Positions 28,275 through 37,394 of a DNA stretch of 64,000 nucleotides are shown here, in pieces; positions within the stretch are counted from its first letter, which is position 1, and each line of letters starts with the position of its first letter. Origin of the DNA: Candidatus Zixiibacteriota bacterium (GTDB lineage Bacteria; Zixibacteria; MSB-5A5; GN15; PGXB01); assembly GCA_016933955.1 (NCBI GenBank), contig JAFGTT010000032.1, positions 209,264 to 273,263 on the forward strand, given 5' to 3'. Under the pieces are notes generated by a model. That model had not been told where the DNA came from, searched no databases, and saw nothing but the letters and a program-made list of their open reading frames with translations. The translations under genes were made by a program, and so were the position numbers.

Positions 28275-28893
28275 GGTTTCTCCTGTTATTATTTTATCAA
28301 ACTATGGGTGGTTATCGGGGCAGGATTTAATACCGGCATTTGAATATATTTCATAAAAAACATTTTAAACCTGAAGTCTAAAAAAATGATTAAGCGTTTT
28401 TCATTATAAAGCGTCTGTCTTTTGAATGTAACCAGAAAATATGATTGTGGGGCAAATAATTTGAGGGCCCGTTCCCCTCTTTAACGGGCCCCCTGCCTCG
28501 AGAAAAGAAGATAGCGACCTGAAAATAAGCGTAGAGGTCAATTTTATTAAATCATCAGCCCTGACTGATTTCCTCACTCCTGGCCAAAATATAGCAACGC
28601 CAATGCCAAAATATCGCAGACATCCCGCGGGCCTTTCTATTTTATTGATATATAATAACTTATAGAGTCAGAGGAAATGCCGATGGGCAATTTTTGCAAT
28701 TTAATTCGTATATTTATACGAGTATTTATTCTAACTGGAACCCTAATAAATTGATCCCCAATAGATTACATTGAAACGAAGATAATCGTTCAATTCGCAC
28801 TATTTTACGATTTTCTAATCAAATTCAAAGAATACTGAAACAACCAACCCGATTTTAAATAATCGCGGTTGATTATTTATCTCATGAAATCCA
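28275..28893. other. Gene-free AT-rich stretch between purA and the synthase-like gene
   Basis: No convincing reading frame was found in these ~620 bases on either strand. It holds a perfect 9-base stem (GGGCCCGTT / AACGGGCCC, 28465-28491), which lacks a T-tail on either strand, a CGTATA-TT-TATACG palindrome near 28706, and the purA terminator at the right end. It presumably contains the promoter of the synthase-like gene; an unknown small RNA is possible. Confidence 0.4.
28857..28878 (-). terminator. Weak stem-loop after purA
   Basis: AAATAATC and GATTATTT form a perfect 8-base stem around GCGGTT, 16 bases past the purA stop; on the minus strand it is followed by a short T-containing stretch. 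Confidence 0.45.
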
Positions 28894-30168
28894 CTATATT
28901 ACAATCGTCTCTTCGCGTCTGGCCCCGGTGGAGACAAGACAAATGCCGACCTTAAGATCATCGGCTATGAAACCGAGATACTTTCTGGCCTTATCCGGCA
29001 GTTTCCTGAAATCATCAATCCCAGCCGTGGCTATCATCCAGCCCTCGAATTCTTTATATACCGGCTCCACATGCCATAATTCAGCCAGATCCAGAGGCAC
29101 TTCGGTCAACACTTCTCCGTTCAACCGGTAGCCGACACATACCCGAATCTTTTCGAAAGTATCTAGGACATCAAGTTTGGTTACGGCGATTTTTTCGATC
29201 CCGTTTATCCGGCAGGCATGCCGCAGGCCCACCAGGTCGATCCACCCGGTCCGCCGGGGGCGGCCCGTAGTGGCACCAAATTCTTTTCCCGCCTCGCGTA
29301 ATCGTGCCCCCGTTTCATTTACCAGTTCGGTCGGGAACGGTCCGCTTCCGACCCGCGTCGTGTAAGCCTTGACAACCCCGATAATTTCGTCGAATACCTT
29401 CGGTCCCAGTCCCAGCCCGGTCATGGCCCCGCCGGTAGTGGTATTCGATGAAGTCGCAAAGGGGTAGGTTCCCAGATCGACATCAAGCATCGCCCCCTGG
29501 GCTCCCTCGAACAGAATCGATCTCCCCGAAACAATATGCCCGGTGATTTCCAGCGATACATTGACCATCATCGGTTTCAGAAGGGGCGCCAGATCCAGTA
29601 AATCACTCAATATTTTTTTCATATCGGCCCGCTCATCATCGGTCCCGTTGAAATATTCAGTCTTCATCTTTCGATAACTTTCCAGCTTTTCTTTCAGCCG
29701 GTCGGGGGCATAAAGATCGCACAACCGGATACCGAACCGGCCGACCTTGTCGCGATAAGCCGGGCCGATCCCCCTTAAAGTTGTTCCAAGGCCGTCACTG
29801 CCCCGCTTTTTTTCATCCATACTATCGATCATTTTATGGTACGGCATCACCAGGTTGGTGGCCGAGGACACGAATAATCGCCCGGTCGTATCAATACCCT
29901 TCGCCTTAAGTAAACCGATCTCCTCGATAAAACCGAACGGGTCCAGGACCACGCCGTTGCCGATATAACATATCTTACCGGGGTGGATGATTCCGGAGGG
30001 GATCAGGTGCAAGATAAACTGCTTGTTGCCGTAGCGAATAGTATGGCCGGCGTTGGCCCCGCCCTGGAAACGGGCGATTACATCGGCCTTCTCGGCCAGA
30101 AGATCGACCACCTTACCCTTGCCTTCATCGCCCCATTGGCATCCGAGCACAATTACATTCTTACCCAT
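28894..30168 (-). CDS. purA: Adenylosuccinate synthetase
   Basis: PurA makes adenylosuccinate from IMP, aspartate and GTP, the first committed step to AMP. The 424-residue protein has the GTP-binding start GCQWGDEGKGKVVDLL, the catalytic-loop region FQGGANAGHTI, and GPAYRDKVGR plus VKAYTTRVGSGPFPTE further on. I take ATG 30168, three codons inside a possible GTG start, because GAGTGGTG lies just upstream. It follows engB by 25 bases as the last gene of the lon-engB-purA operon. Confidence 0.97.
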   Translation of the reverse strand: MGKNVIVLGCQWGDEGKGKVVDLLAEKADVIARFQGGANAGHTIRYGNKQFILHLIPSGIIHPGKICYIGNGVVLDPFGFIEEIGLLKAKGIDTTGRLFVSSATNLVMPYHKMIDSMDEKKRGSDGLGTTLRGIGPAYRDKVGRFGIRLCDLYAPDRLKEKLESYRKMKTEYFNGTDDERADMKKILSDLLDLAPLLKPMMVNVSLEITGHIVSGRSILFEGAQGAMLDVDLGTYPFATSSNTTTGGAMTGLGLGPKVFDEIIGVVKAYTTRVGSGPFPTELVNETGARLREAGKEFGATTGRPRRTGWIDLVGLRHACRINGIEKIAVTKLDVLDTFEKIRVCVGYRLNGEVLTEVPLDLAELWHVEPVYKEFEGWMIATAGIDDFRKLPDKARKYLGFIADDLKVGICLVSTGARREETIVI

Positions 30169-30193
30169 AATCACCACTCTCTTAAAAACTTAT

Positions 30194-30772
30194 TTATTTC
30201 TGTTTACCGGTAATGCCCTCAATCCAGAGCAACAGCTCTTTTTTGCCGATTCCCGAAACAATCGAAAACGGAATCGGGCTGGATTTAAAGGCTTTTTCGA
30301 TCTGCCGACACCTGTTAAGCAGACGGCTCTTGCTGAGTTTGTCGGCCTTGGTGAGAACAATTATATACTCTATGTTTCGCGACTGAAGCCAGTCAACCAT
30401 CATCAGATCATCCTCATTGGGGTCGCGGCGGCAGTCGAGAAGAAAACAGAGCCCTTTCAATGACGGCGACGAGTCCAGATAACTGTCGACCAGTTTTCCC
30501 CATTGCCGACGCGCCTCCACCGAAGCCCGGGCATAACCGTAGCCCGGCAGATCCACAAAAAAACAAACCTCGTTAACCAAAAAAAGATTAATCAACTGCG
30601 TCCGGCCGGGAGTCTTGGAAGTTTTGGCCAGTTTTTTTCGACCGACAATCTTATTCAATAATGATGATTTCCCCACATTGGAGCGACCCGCGAAAGCGAT
30701 TTGAGGACGGTTGTCGGATGGTATTTTCCGGGCATCAGCATAGGACCCGAAAAATTCCGCTTTTAAAGGCAT
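30194..30772 (-). CDS. engB: Ribosome-biogenesis GTPase EngB/YsxC
   Basis: A 192-residue essential-type GTPase of 50S assembly. G1 is GRSNVGKSSLLN (about residue 28), G2 lies in TPGRTQLIN, G3 is DLPGYGYA and G4 is TKADK. The name engB is used for the YihA/YsxC family. It lies between lon and purA on the same strand; the lon-ysxC pairing is conserved in Bacillus and many other bacteria. Confidence 0.96.
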   Translation of the reverse strand: MPLKAEFFGSYADARKIPSDNRPQIAFAGRSNVGKSSLLNKIVGRKKLAKTSKTPGRTQLINLFLVNEVCFFVDLPGYGYARASVEARRQWGKLVDSYLDSSPSLKGLCFLLDCRRDPNEDDLMMVDWLQSRNIEYIIVLTKADKLSKSRLLNRCRQIEKAFKSSPIPFSIVSGIGKKELLLWIEGITGKQK

Positions 30773-30851
30773 CTTGAGATTATTTCGTTATTCTTATTGT
30801 TCCGCCACCGAGAAGTATAATAGCTTGCCATATATAAAATAAAGCAAAATT

Positions 30852-33230
30852 TCACTTTTTTGGCCGTCGCTCGCCCGCGATTTGTTCGGTTTTACTGCCA
30901 AAGGCAATTTTAATCGCCTCTTCAACCGTCTTGATCGGCCGCAACCTGATACCTTCGACCAGCTTATGCGGCAACTCGGGAATATCCTTCTTATTCCGGT
31001 AGGGGATAATAATATCACTGATTCCGCTTCTTTTGGCGGCCAGCAGTTTTTCGTTGAGTCCTCCCACCGCGAGGATATCGCCGCTGATTGTAACCTCGCC
31101 TGTCAGTGCCAACTTGTTGCGGACCGGCCTTTCGGTCAACGCCGACAATATCGCAATCAGGATCGTTATCCCGGCCGAGGGGCCATCTTTCGGCACGGCT
31201 CCCTCGGGAACGTGCACATGAATCTCCATCTCCTTAAAAAAGTCGGGATCAAGACCGAACCTGCCGGCATGACTGCGGATATACGATAATCCCGCCCAGG
31301 CCGACTCCTGCATAACTTCGCCCAGCTTGCCGGTTAGAGTCAATTTGGCCGCTCCCTTCATCAGGTTTACTTCGATCGGCATCACCTCGCCTCCGACCTG
31401 GGTCCAGGCCAGACCGACGGCATAACCCGGTTTCGGTCTCGGTTTGATATCGGTTGTCAGGTATTGTGGAGCCCCAAGAAATCCATTGACCTTCTTCGGC
31501 CCGACCGTGAATTTCTTCTTTCTCGATCCTTCCGCCAGTTGCTGAGCTATTTTTCTCAGGATGGTGGCGATCTGCCGCTCGACTTCCCGCACCCCCGATT
31601 CCCTGGTATAAAACCGTATTATCTCAATAAGCCCGGAATCGGGAAAATCGACTTCGATACCACCCAATCCCATTTCTTTTTTCAACTTGGGAAGCAGGTA
31701 GCCCCGGACAATCTCCAGTTTTTCATGTTCCAGGTAACCGGGTAACCTGATCGTTTCCATCCGGTCCATCAGGGCCGGCGGAATTCCGGAAAGTGAATTG
31801 GCCGTCGTGATAAACAGGACTTTCGAAAGATCGAAATCCAGTTCGAGATAATTATCAGAAAAAGCCACATTTTGTTCGGGATCGAGAACCTCGAGTAGAG
31901 CCGCGGCCGGATCGCCTCGAAAATCAATTCCGATCTTATCGACTTCATCAAGTAAAAATACTGGATTCGATGATTCAGCTTTCTTTATTGATTGGATAAT
32001 CCGCCCCGGCATAGATCCGATATAGGTTCGGCGATGTCCCCGGATCTCGGCCTCATCCCGAACTCCCCCGAGAGAGATTCGGACAAACTTGCGATTCAAA
32101 GCCCGGGCGATCGAGCGGCCCAGCGAAGTTTTGCCCACCCCGGGCGGACCCACCAGGCAAAGAATCGGACCTTTCACATGCCCGGCTACTTTGAGGACAG
32201 CCAGATGTTCCAGTATCCGTTTTTTGGGTTTATCGAGACCGAAATGATCGCCGTCGAGAATTGATTTGACCTCCTTGAATTTCTGCCGATCGGTCGTTGT
32301 CTTTTGCCAGGGTAAAGCCAGAACCAGTTCCGCATAAGAACGCACCACGGCTGATTCCGCCGAATAAGGGTGCATTTTCGACAATTTCTTTATCTCATCC
32401 TCACACCGCGCAATAACTTCTTTCGGAGCTTTCAGGGTGGCCAGCTTTTCAAGCAAATCCTCCACTTCATTGGCCATCTCGTCTGTCTGACCCAGTTCAT
32501 CTTTGATGGCCTTGAGCTGTTTCTGAAGATAGAATTCCTTTTGATCCCGCGACATCGCCTCCCGCACCGTCCCGTCGATTTTCTGCTCGATCTTGAGAAT
32601 TTCCAGTTCCCCCTGCAGTACCGCCGCAATCTTGGAAAACTGGCTCTTAACCGTTTCCAGTTCCAGGATGGCCTGCTTGACATCCATTTTTTGCAGAATA
32701 TGAGCCGCAATCGTATCGGCCAGACGCTGATAGTCATCTATGGCGGTAAACGAAAGCAGAACCTCATCGGGAAGACGCCGGTTGAGATGGACATAGTCGG
32801 AGAACAACTCCCGCACCGTCCTTGAAAGGGCCTCGGTTTCGCGGTCGTACTGCAGGCTGGTCCTGGTCGGATTGACGCTGACCGTGAAATGAGCCCCCGA
32901 CTTGGTGTACTGCTTTATTCTCGCCCGGATCAATCCCTCCACCAGAACCTTCATGGTTCCGTTGGGAAGTTTCATTACCTGTAATATCCGCGCAATCACT
33001 CCGACATTATAAAGATCGGCCCGCTCCGGCATATCGACATCCGAAAGTCTCTGGGCGCAGAGAAAAACCTGTTTCTCCTGAATCATGGCTTCCTGAAGAG
33101 CCGCGATCGTAAACGGGCGGCCCACCAGAAGCGGGTAAACCATATGGGGATATATGACAATATCGCGAAGTGGAATAACCGGCAACTTGGTTTTTATTTC
33201 AATGTTTTCATCACCATAAGTCAGCTTCAT
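30852..33230 (-). CDS. lon: ATP-dependent Lon protease
   Basis: Lon degrades misfolded and regulatory proteins. The 792-residue protein has an N-terminal substrate-binding region (VIPLRDIVIYPHMVYPLLVG), a coiled-coil, the AAA+ module with Walker A GPPGVGKTSLGRS and Walker B FLLDEVDKI, and the protease domain. The catalytic pair is Ser685 (PKDGPSAG) and Lys728 (GGLNEKLLAAKR), 43 residues apart as in E. coli Lon. It is first in an operon with engB and purA. The ~250-base gap upstream likely holds the promoter, shared with the divergent isomerase gene. Confidence 0.97.
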   Translation of the reverse strand: MKLTYGDENIEIKTKLPVIPLRDIVIYPHMVYPLLVGRPFTIAALQEAMIQEKQVFLCAQRLSDVDMPERADLYNVGVIARILQVMKLPNGTMKVLVEGLIRARIKQYTKSGAHFTVSVNPTRTSLQYDRETEALSRTVRELFSDYVHLNRRLPDEVLLSFTAIDDYQRLADTIAAHILQKMDVKQAILELETVKSQFSKIAAVLQGELEILKIEQKIDGTVREAMSRDQKEFYLQKQLKAIKDELGQTDEMANEVEDLLEKLATLKAPKEVIARCEDEIKKLSKMHPYSAESAVVRSYAELVLALPWQKTTTDRQKFKEVKSILDGDHFGLDKPKKRILEHLAVLKVAGHVKGPILCLVGPPGVGKTSLGRSIARALNRKFVRISLGGVRDEAEIRGHRRTYIGSMPGRIIQSIKKAESSNPVFLLDEVDKIGIDFRGDPAAALLEVLDPEQNVAFSDNYLELDFDLSKVLFITTANSLSGIPPALMDRMETIRLPGYLEHEKLEIVRGYLLPKLKKEMGLGGIEVDFPDSGLIEIIRFYTRESGVREVERQIATILRKIAQQLAEGSRKKKFTVGPKKVNGFLGAPQYLTTDIKPRPKPGYAVGLAWTQVGGEVMPIEVNLMKGAAKLTLTGKLGEVMQESAWAGLSYIRSHAGRFGLDPDFFKEMEIHVHVPEGAVPKDGPSAGITILIAILSALTERPVRNKLALTGEVTISGDILAVGGLNEKLLAAKRSGISDIIIPYRNKKDIPELPHKLVEGIRLRPIKTVEEAIKIAFGSKTEQIAGERRPKK

Positions 33231-33477
33231 AAAACCTTCAACTCCGATTATGCGTTTTTCGGGCGGCCCGTAATGTAACCAATTTTCTCCCGAAACGTTA
33301 ATCTTTTTTTCCCGGGCTCTATCCCGCGCCGGCTATCCTCTTTTACCTCAACGCCAAAGCCCAAAAACAGCTTGCCAAATCGGGCCACAGGTAGTATAGT
33401 TTTAGACTTAATATCCGGAGGAACGAAGTCATCGGCATTTGGTATAAACATCTATGAGTATCTAATCAATCTAACCA

Positions 33478-35247
33478 ATGGGGAAATATCTCATGAAGAA
33501 TGCTTTGTTAATTATCACATATTTCGTCCTTTTCATTTTCGGCGCCATTATGCTGAATGGCTGCGGTTCGGATGATGATCCCGTTATCGCCAAAGTTGAC
33601 GGCGAGAAAATAACCGCCCGTGAACTCAACGATATTTTCAACCGGTCCGGACAGAAATTCGCCTCTTTCGATGAGGAATTGCAGAACCGCCGGCAAATTC
33701 TCGATAGCCTGATCATCCAGCGCCTGCTTATCAAAGAAGCCTATAAAAAGAATATTGATGAATCCGAGGAGGTCAAACGGATTGTCCTGGGCAACAAAGA
33801 CCGCTTCCTGCTCGACGCCTTCTACAAAAAAATGGTCATTGATCCGGTTCAGATAACCGATGAAGACGTTAAAGATTTCTATAATAAACTGGAATATAAA
33901 GTCCAGGCCTCGCACATCCTGGTTCATAGTAAAGAGCTGGCCGATTCCATCATCGAAAAACTGAAAGAGGGCGAGTCTTTCGAGAACCTGGCCCTCCAAT
34001 ACTCGGTTGACCCGAGCGCTTCCCAGAACCGCGGTGACCTGGGTTATTTCGTCTGGGGACAGATGGACCCCGTTTTCCTGGAAAACGTCTTTAAACTCAA
34101 CCCGGGAGAAACTTCGGCTCCTTTCGAAACCCGTTATGGCTGGCATATTGCCCGGATGACCGACCGCGCTCCCAACGAACTGCGCGACACCTATGACAAG
34201 ATGTACACCAAGATGCGTAACGCCCTGGAATCCATGAAACGCAGTAAACGCCTTGATGAATATACTAAAGAAGTCAAGGCCAAATATCCTATCCATATCG
34301 ATACCGTCACCTGCGATTACCTGATGCACAAACGGGCCAGCCTGTACCCTCCGACCCTTTTGGAAACCCTGCCCAAAAACGATTTCGACCTGTCGCAGCT
34401 GGATCGGGACGAAAGAGAATTGGTTCTGGCTACCTGGGATGGGGGTCAGATGACCCTGGGCGGCTATCTGGGAGCTATTAAACAGCTTAAAACGGGTATG
34501 CGGCCCGATTTCGATGATTACGATGGTTTGGCCGATGTCATCTTTAATCTAAGCGCCATGGATATCCTGGAAATGGAAGCCCGGCGGAGCGGTATGGAAG
34601 ATGAACCCGGATTTAAAGATCGGATCAAGCGATTTACCGAACTCACCATGGCCGATATTATGGAAAATGATTCCATTCAATATCCCGGTGAGGCCGATGA
34701 AGGTGAAATCCGGCAGTACTACGATGACAATCAATCCGAATTCGCTGTACCGGAAAAAATCCATGTCTATGAAATCATGTTCAATGACTACGCTACGGCC
34801 AAAACCTATGTGAACAAAATCAATTCCCTCGATCGTTTTAAATCTCTGGCCTCGCAATATACCGAACGAAGCGGCAAACGGGCCAATGGCGGCGATCTGG
34901 GCTGGATTGAACAGAGATATTATCCCGCCATCTTCAAAGTGGCCAAAGAAACTCCGATCGGCAAGGTCGGCGGACCCATCGCTATGGGCAATAAAACGTC
35001 GATTATTTTTGTCGCGGATATAAAACCGGAAACCATCAAGGATTTCTTCACCGTCAAGCAGAGCATCAAGGAAAAACTGGATAAACTCCGGCGGCGGATG
35101 GCTTTCGAAGAATGGGTCAAAGAACACCGCGAGAAAGCCAGTATCGATATCAACGAAAGCAACTTACGGGCCAGTATTGATAAATCGCAGTACGAACAAC
35201 CCGATGCTTCGAAAAATCATCCGGTTCCCGATACCGCCGCCGGCTGA
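33478..35247 (+). CDS. Lipid-anchored PpiC-type peptidyl-prolyl isomerase
   Basis: A 589-residue PpiD/PrsA/SurA-like chaperone. A hydrophobic leader ends in IMLNGC-GSDD, a good lipobox. After a SurA-N-like helical part, rotamase unit one (around residues 140-235) reads VQASHILVHS and GWHIARM; a second unit near residue 420-520 reads EKIHVYEIMFND and ANGGDLGWIEQR. ATG 33493 after GGGGAAA is an alternative start. It is followed 14 bases later by a second isomerase gene. It probably assists outer-membrane protein folding. Confidence 0.88.
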   Translation: MGKYLMKNALLIITYFVLFIFGAIMLNGCGSDDDPVIAKVDGEKITARELNDIFNRSGQKFASFDEELQNRRQILDSLIIQRLLIKEAYKKNIDESEEVKRIVLGNKDRFLLDAFYKKMVIDPVQITDEDVKDFYNKLEYKVQASHILVHSKELADSIIEKLKEGESFENLALQYSVDPSASQNRGDLGYFVWGQMDPVFLENVFKLNPGETSAPFETRYGWHIARMTDRAPNELRDTYDKMYTKMRNALESMKRSKRLDEYTKEVKAKYPIHIDTVTCDYLMHKRASLYPPTLLETLPKNDFDLSQLDRDERELVLATWDGGQMTLGGYLGAIKQLKTGMRPDFDDYDGLADVIFNLSAMDILEMEARRSGMEDEPGFKDRIKRFTELTMADIMENDSIQYPGEADEGEIRQYYDDNQSEFAVPEKIHVYEIMFNDYATAKTYVNKINSLDRFKSLASQYTERSGKRANGGDLGWIEQRYYPAIFKVAKETPIGKVGGPIAMGNKTSIIFVADIKPETIKDFFTVKQSIKEKLDKLRRRMAFEEWVKEHREKASIDINESNLRASIDKSQYEQPDASKNHPVPDTAAG

Positions 35248-35261
35248 CCCCGGGAAAGCTT

Positions 35262-36575
35262 ATGAAAAAAATAAACATACTCCTGTTGGCCCTGATCCTG
35301 AGTTCGATTCTTCCTCCGGCAGTTCATCCGGAAATGGAACCGATCGAGAAAATCGTGGCTATTGTCGGCCGTGATCCCATCATGATGTCGGAGTTGGCCG
35401 CCCAGATTCAATTGGTGGCAATCCAGGGAGGTCTCCGGCCGAAAAACGAACAGGAGTTGAAAAAACTCCAGGATGATGTTCTCGATCAGATGATCTCCGA
35501 AAGGCTGTTCTTGAATGAAGCCCGTCAGGATACTTCCATAAAGGTAACCGCTGAAGATGTCGACCTGGCCCTCGATGATCATATTGCCCGAATATCATCG
35601 CAGTTCGAAAGCGAGGATCAATTCCTCGAACAGCTTAGCCTGGAGGGTCTGACCCTGAGGACCTTTAAAAAGAAACTTCGCCCCGAAATAGAAAACCAGC
35701 TTCTGAAACAGCAGTTGATATCAAAAAAACTGGCCCAGATATCCATTTCCCGTCAGGAAGTAATGGATTTTTATGAAAAGTACAAGGATTCCATTCCGGA
35801 TCAGCCCGAAGCAATTCGTCTGGCGCATATCCTGATAAAGTTTCAGCCTTCGAAAACCACCGAGGATTCGGTTCTGGCCGAGGCTGAAAAAATTCGTCTG
35901 AATGCTGTCTCCGGGGCTGATTTCGCCACCCTGGCGGCGACTTATTCCAGTGGCCCTTCCGCGCTTACCGGCGGCGATCTCGGTTTTGTGGCCGCCGATG
36001 ATGTCGTTCCCGAATTCAGCCGGGTGGCCTTTAACCTGTCCCCGGGCGATATTTCCGCACCGGTCAGAACTCAATTCGGCGTCCACATTATCAAATGCGA
36101 GGAAATTGAAGGCAAACGGGCTCACCTGCGCCATATCCTGCTGGAGGTTCTTCCGATAAGTCAGGATTCCCTCCTGAGTTACAAACTGGCCGATTCTCTC
36201 CTGGCAGAAATAAGGAACGGCGCCAATTTTAAAGAAAATGCCAAGGTTTTCTCGGCCGATGATGAATCCCGAAAACAGGGTGGCGAACTGGGCTGGTTTG
36301 CCGTGAAAGATCTCCCGCCCGGCTTTCAACAGGCCATGGACAGCCTGACCGAAAATGGGGATATCTACGGCCCCGTCAAGACCGATTACGGCCTTCATAT
36401 TATCGAGCGTCTCGACTGGAAACCTGGTGGAACGCTCAATCCTGTGGATAATTTCGATCAGATCAAGGAAATGGCCAAGCAATCCAAAACCGGTGAATTT
36501 GTCGACCGCTGGCTGGCCGAAATAAAAGAAAAAACCTATGTCGAAATCCGGAATATTGGCAACACCGAAAAATAA
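35262..36575 (+). CDS. SurA-like periplasmic peptidyl-prolyl isomerase
   Basis: A 437-residue exported protein: a classic signal peptide (MKKINILLLALILSSILPP...) is followed by a SurA-N-type helical region (about 30-160) and two PpiC rotamase domains, the first around LAHILIKFQ, the second around LRHILLEVL with GYG-type ends (FGVHIIKCEE; YGLHIIERLD). SurA helps outer-membrane barrels mature. It is cotranscribed with the preceding lipid-anchored isomerase and, seven bases later, an S4-domain gene. Confidence 0.9.
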   Translation: MKKINILLLALILSSILPPAVHPEMEPIEKIVAIVGRDPIMMSELAAQIQLVAIQGGLRPKNEQELKKLQDDVLDQMISERLFLNEARQDTSIKVTAEDVDLALDDHIARISSQFESEDQFLEQLSLEGLTLRTFKKKLRPEIENQLLKQQLISKKLAQISISRQEVMDFYEKYKDSIPDQPEAIRLAHILIKFQPSKTTEDSVLAEAEKIRLNAVSGADFATLAATYSSGPSALTGGDLGFVAADDVVPEFSRVAFNLSPGDISAPVRTQFGVHIIKCEEIEGKRAHLRHILLEVLPISQDSLLSYKLADSLLAEIRNGANFKENAKVFSADDESRKQGGELGWFAVKDLPPGFQQAMDSLTENGDIYGPVKTDYGLHIIERLDWKPGGTLNPVDNFDQIKEMAKQSKTGEFVDRWLAEIKEKTYVEIRNIGNTEK

Positions 36576-36581
36576 ATAAAC

Positions 36582-36824
36582 ATGAGACTCGATCAATATC
36601 TTTCCAAAGTGGGGCTGATAAAACGACGGACCGTGGCCAAGGAAATGGCCGACAGCGGACTGATTAAAAAAAACGGCGAACGATGTAAGCCGGCCGGCGA
36701 GGTCAACGAGGGCGATATTATCAGTGTCGGCGGCAGTCATCCCCTCACTATTAAAATAACCGCTCTCCCCGCCGGAAACGTTAAAAAGGAAGAAAGAGAA
36801 AATTATTACCAATCGATGGCGTAA
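36582..36824 (+). CDS. S4-domain RNA-binding protein (RqcP/Hsp15-like)
   Basis: An 80-residue protein that is almost entirely one S4 domain: MRLDQYLSKVGLIKRRTVAKEMADSG..KNG..CKPAGEVNEGDII. Small S4 proteins of this type (Hsp15, RqcP) bind stalled 50S subunits carrying nascent chains. Whether it is RqcP or another RNA binder cannot be told without a neighbour such as rqcH. It is the last gene of the operon, followed by a strong terminator. Confidence 0.85.
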   Translation: MRLDQYLSKVGLIKRRTVAKEMADSGLIKKNGERCKPAGEVNEGDIISVGGSHPLTIKITALPAGNVKKEERENYYQSMA

Positions 36825-36862
36825 GCCTTCAGTTTCTTTTATAGAAAGGCTTGCGTTTTTTT
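36820..36862 (+). terminator. Intrinsic terminator after the S4 gene
   Basis: CGTAAGCCTTC pairs with the later GAAAGGCTTGCG around a T-rich loop and runs into seven Ts. It overlaps the last codons of the S4 gene. Confidence 0.82.
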
Positions 36863-36969
36863 CATTTTCGTGTTTTTTTTAAACAGGGACGATATCGGTA
36901 CAGGTCCGATAATTGCAGGCAATAGTCGTCTTGGGAAAATTGTGAAGAATATATAAGCGGAGAAAGACA

Positions 36970-37305
36970 ATGAAAATTACTGATGAAGTCAAAGGCGATG
37001 TGGCCATAATTCATCTTGAAGGCAAAGTCATGGGCGGTCCCGACTCCACCATGTTTCATGGCAAGTTGCATGAACTGGCCAACGGCGGCACCAAAAAAGT
37101 TGTAATCGATCTGGCCAAAGTGGAATGGATGAGTTCGGTTGGACTGGGTATGCTTATCTCGGCTCTGACAACCATGAAAAACAATAAGGGCATGCTCAAG
37201 CTGGCCAATGTGACCAAGGGAATCGAATCACTCCTGACCATCACCCGGCTGGTGACCATCTTCGAAACCCACGATTCTCTTGACGAGGCCGTAAAATCAT
37301 TCTAA
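36970..37305 (+). CDS. STAS-domain anti-sigma-factor antagonist
   Basis: A 111-residue single STAS domain. The strand-loop containing the phosphorylatable Ser is KVEWMSSVGLGML, equivalent to the SpoIIAA/RsbV switch site (MDSSGLG). Such proteins bind a partner kinase/anti-sigma factor, but no such partner gene is adjacent, so the circuit is unknown. GGAGAAAG precedes the ATG. It stands alone between a terminator and a convergent sulfatase-type gene. Confidence 0.9.
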   Translation: MKITDEVKGDVAIIHLEGKVMGGPDSTMFHGKLHELANGGTKKVVIDLAKVEWMSSVGLGMLISALTTMKNNKGMLKLANVTKGIESLLTITRLVTIFETHDSLDEAVKSF

Positions 37306-37394
37306 ACCGGCCTATCCGGTCGGCTTCCGATAGGATATATTAAAAATGGCAGTTTGATTCAATCAAGCCGCCGTTTTTAATTTTATCGCAAGAA

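Noticed and set aside
33508..34329. 273-codon minus-strand frame opposite the first PpiC gene
   Set aside because: Antisense frame without family motifs; the plus-strand gene has a lipobox and rotamase domains.
35721..36812. 363-codon minus-strand frame opposite the SurA-like gene
   Set aside because: Antisense to a protein with signal peptide and two PpiC domains; no ribosome site.
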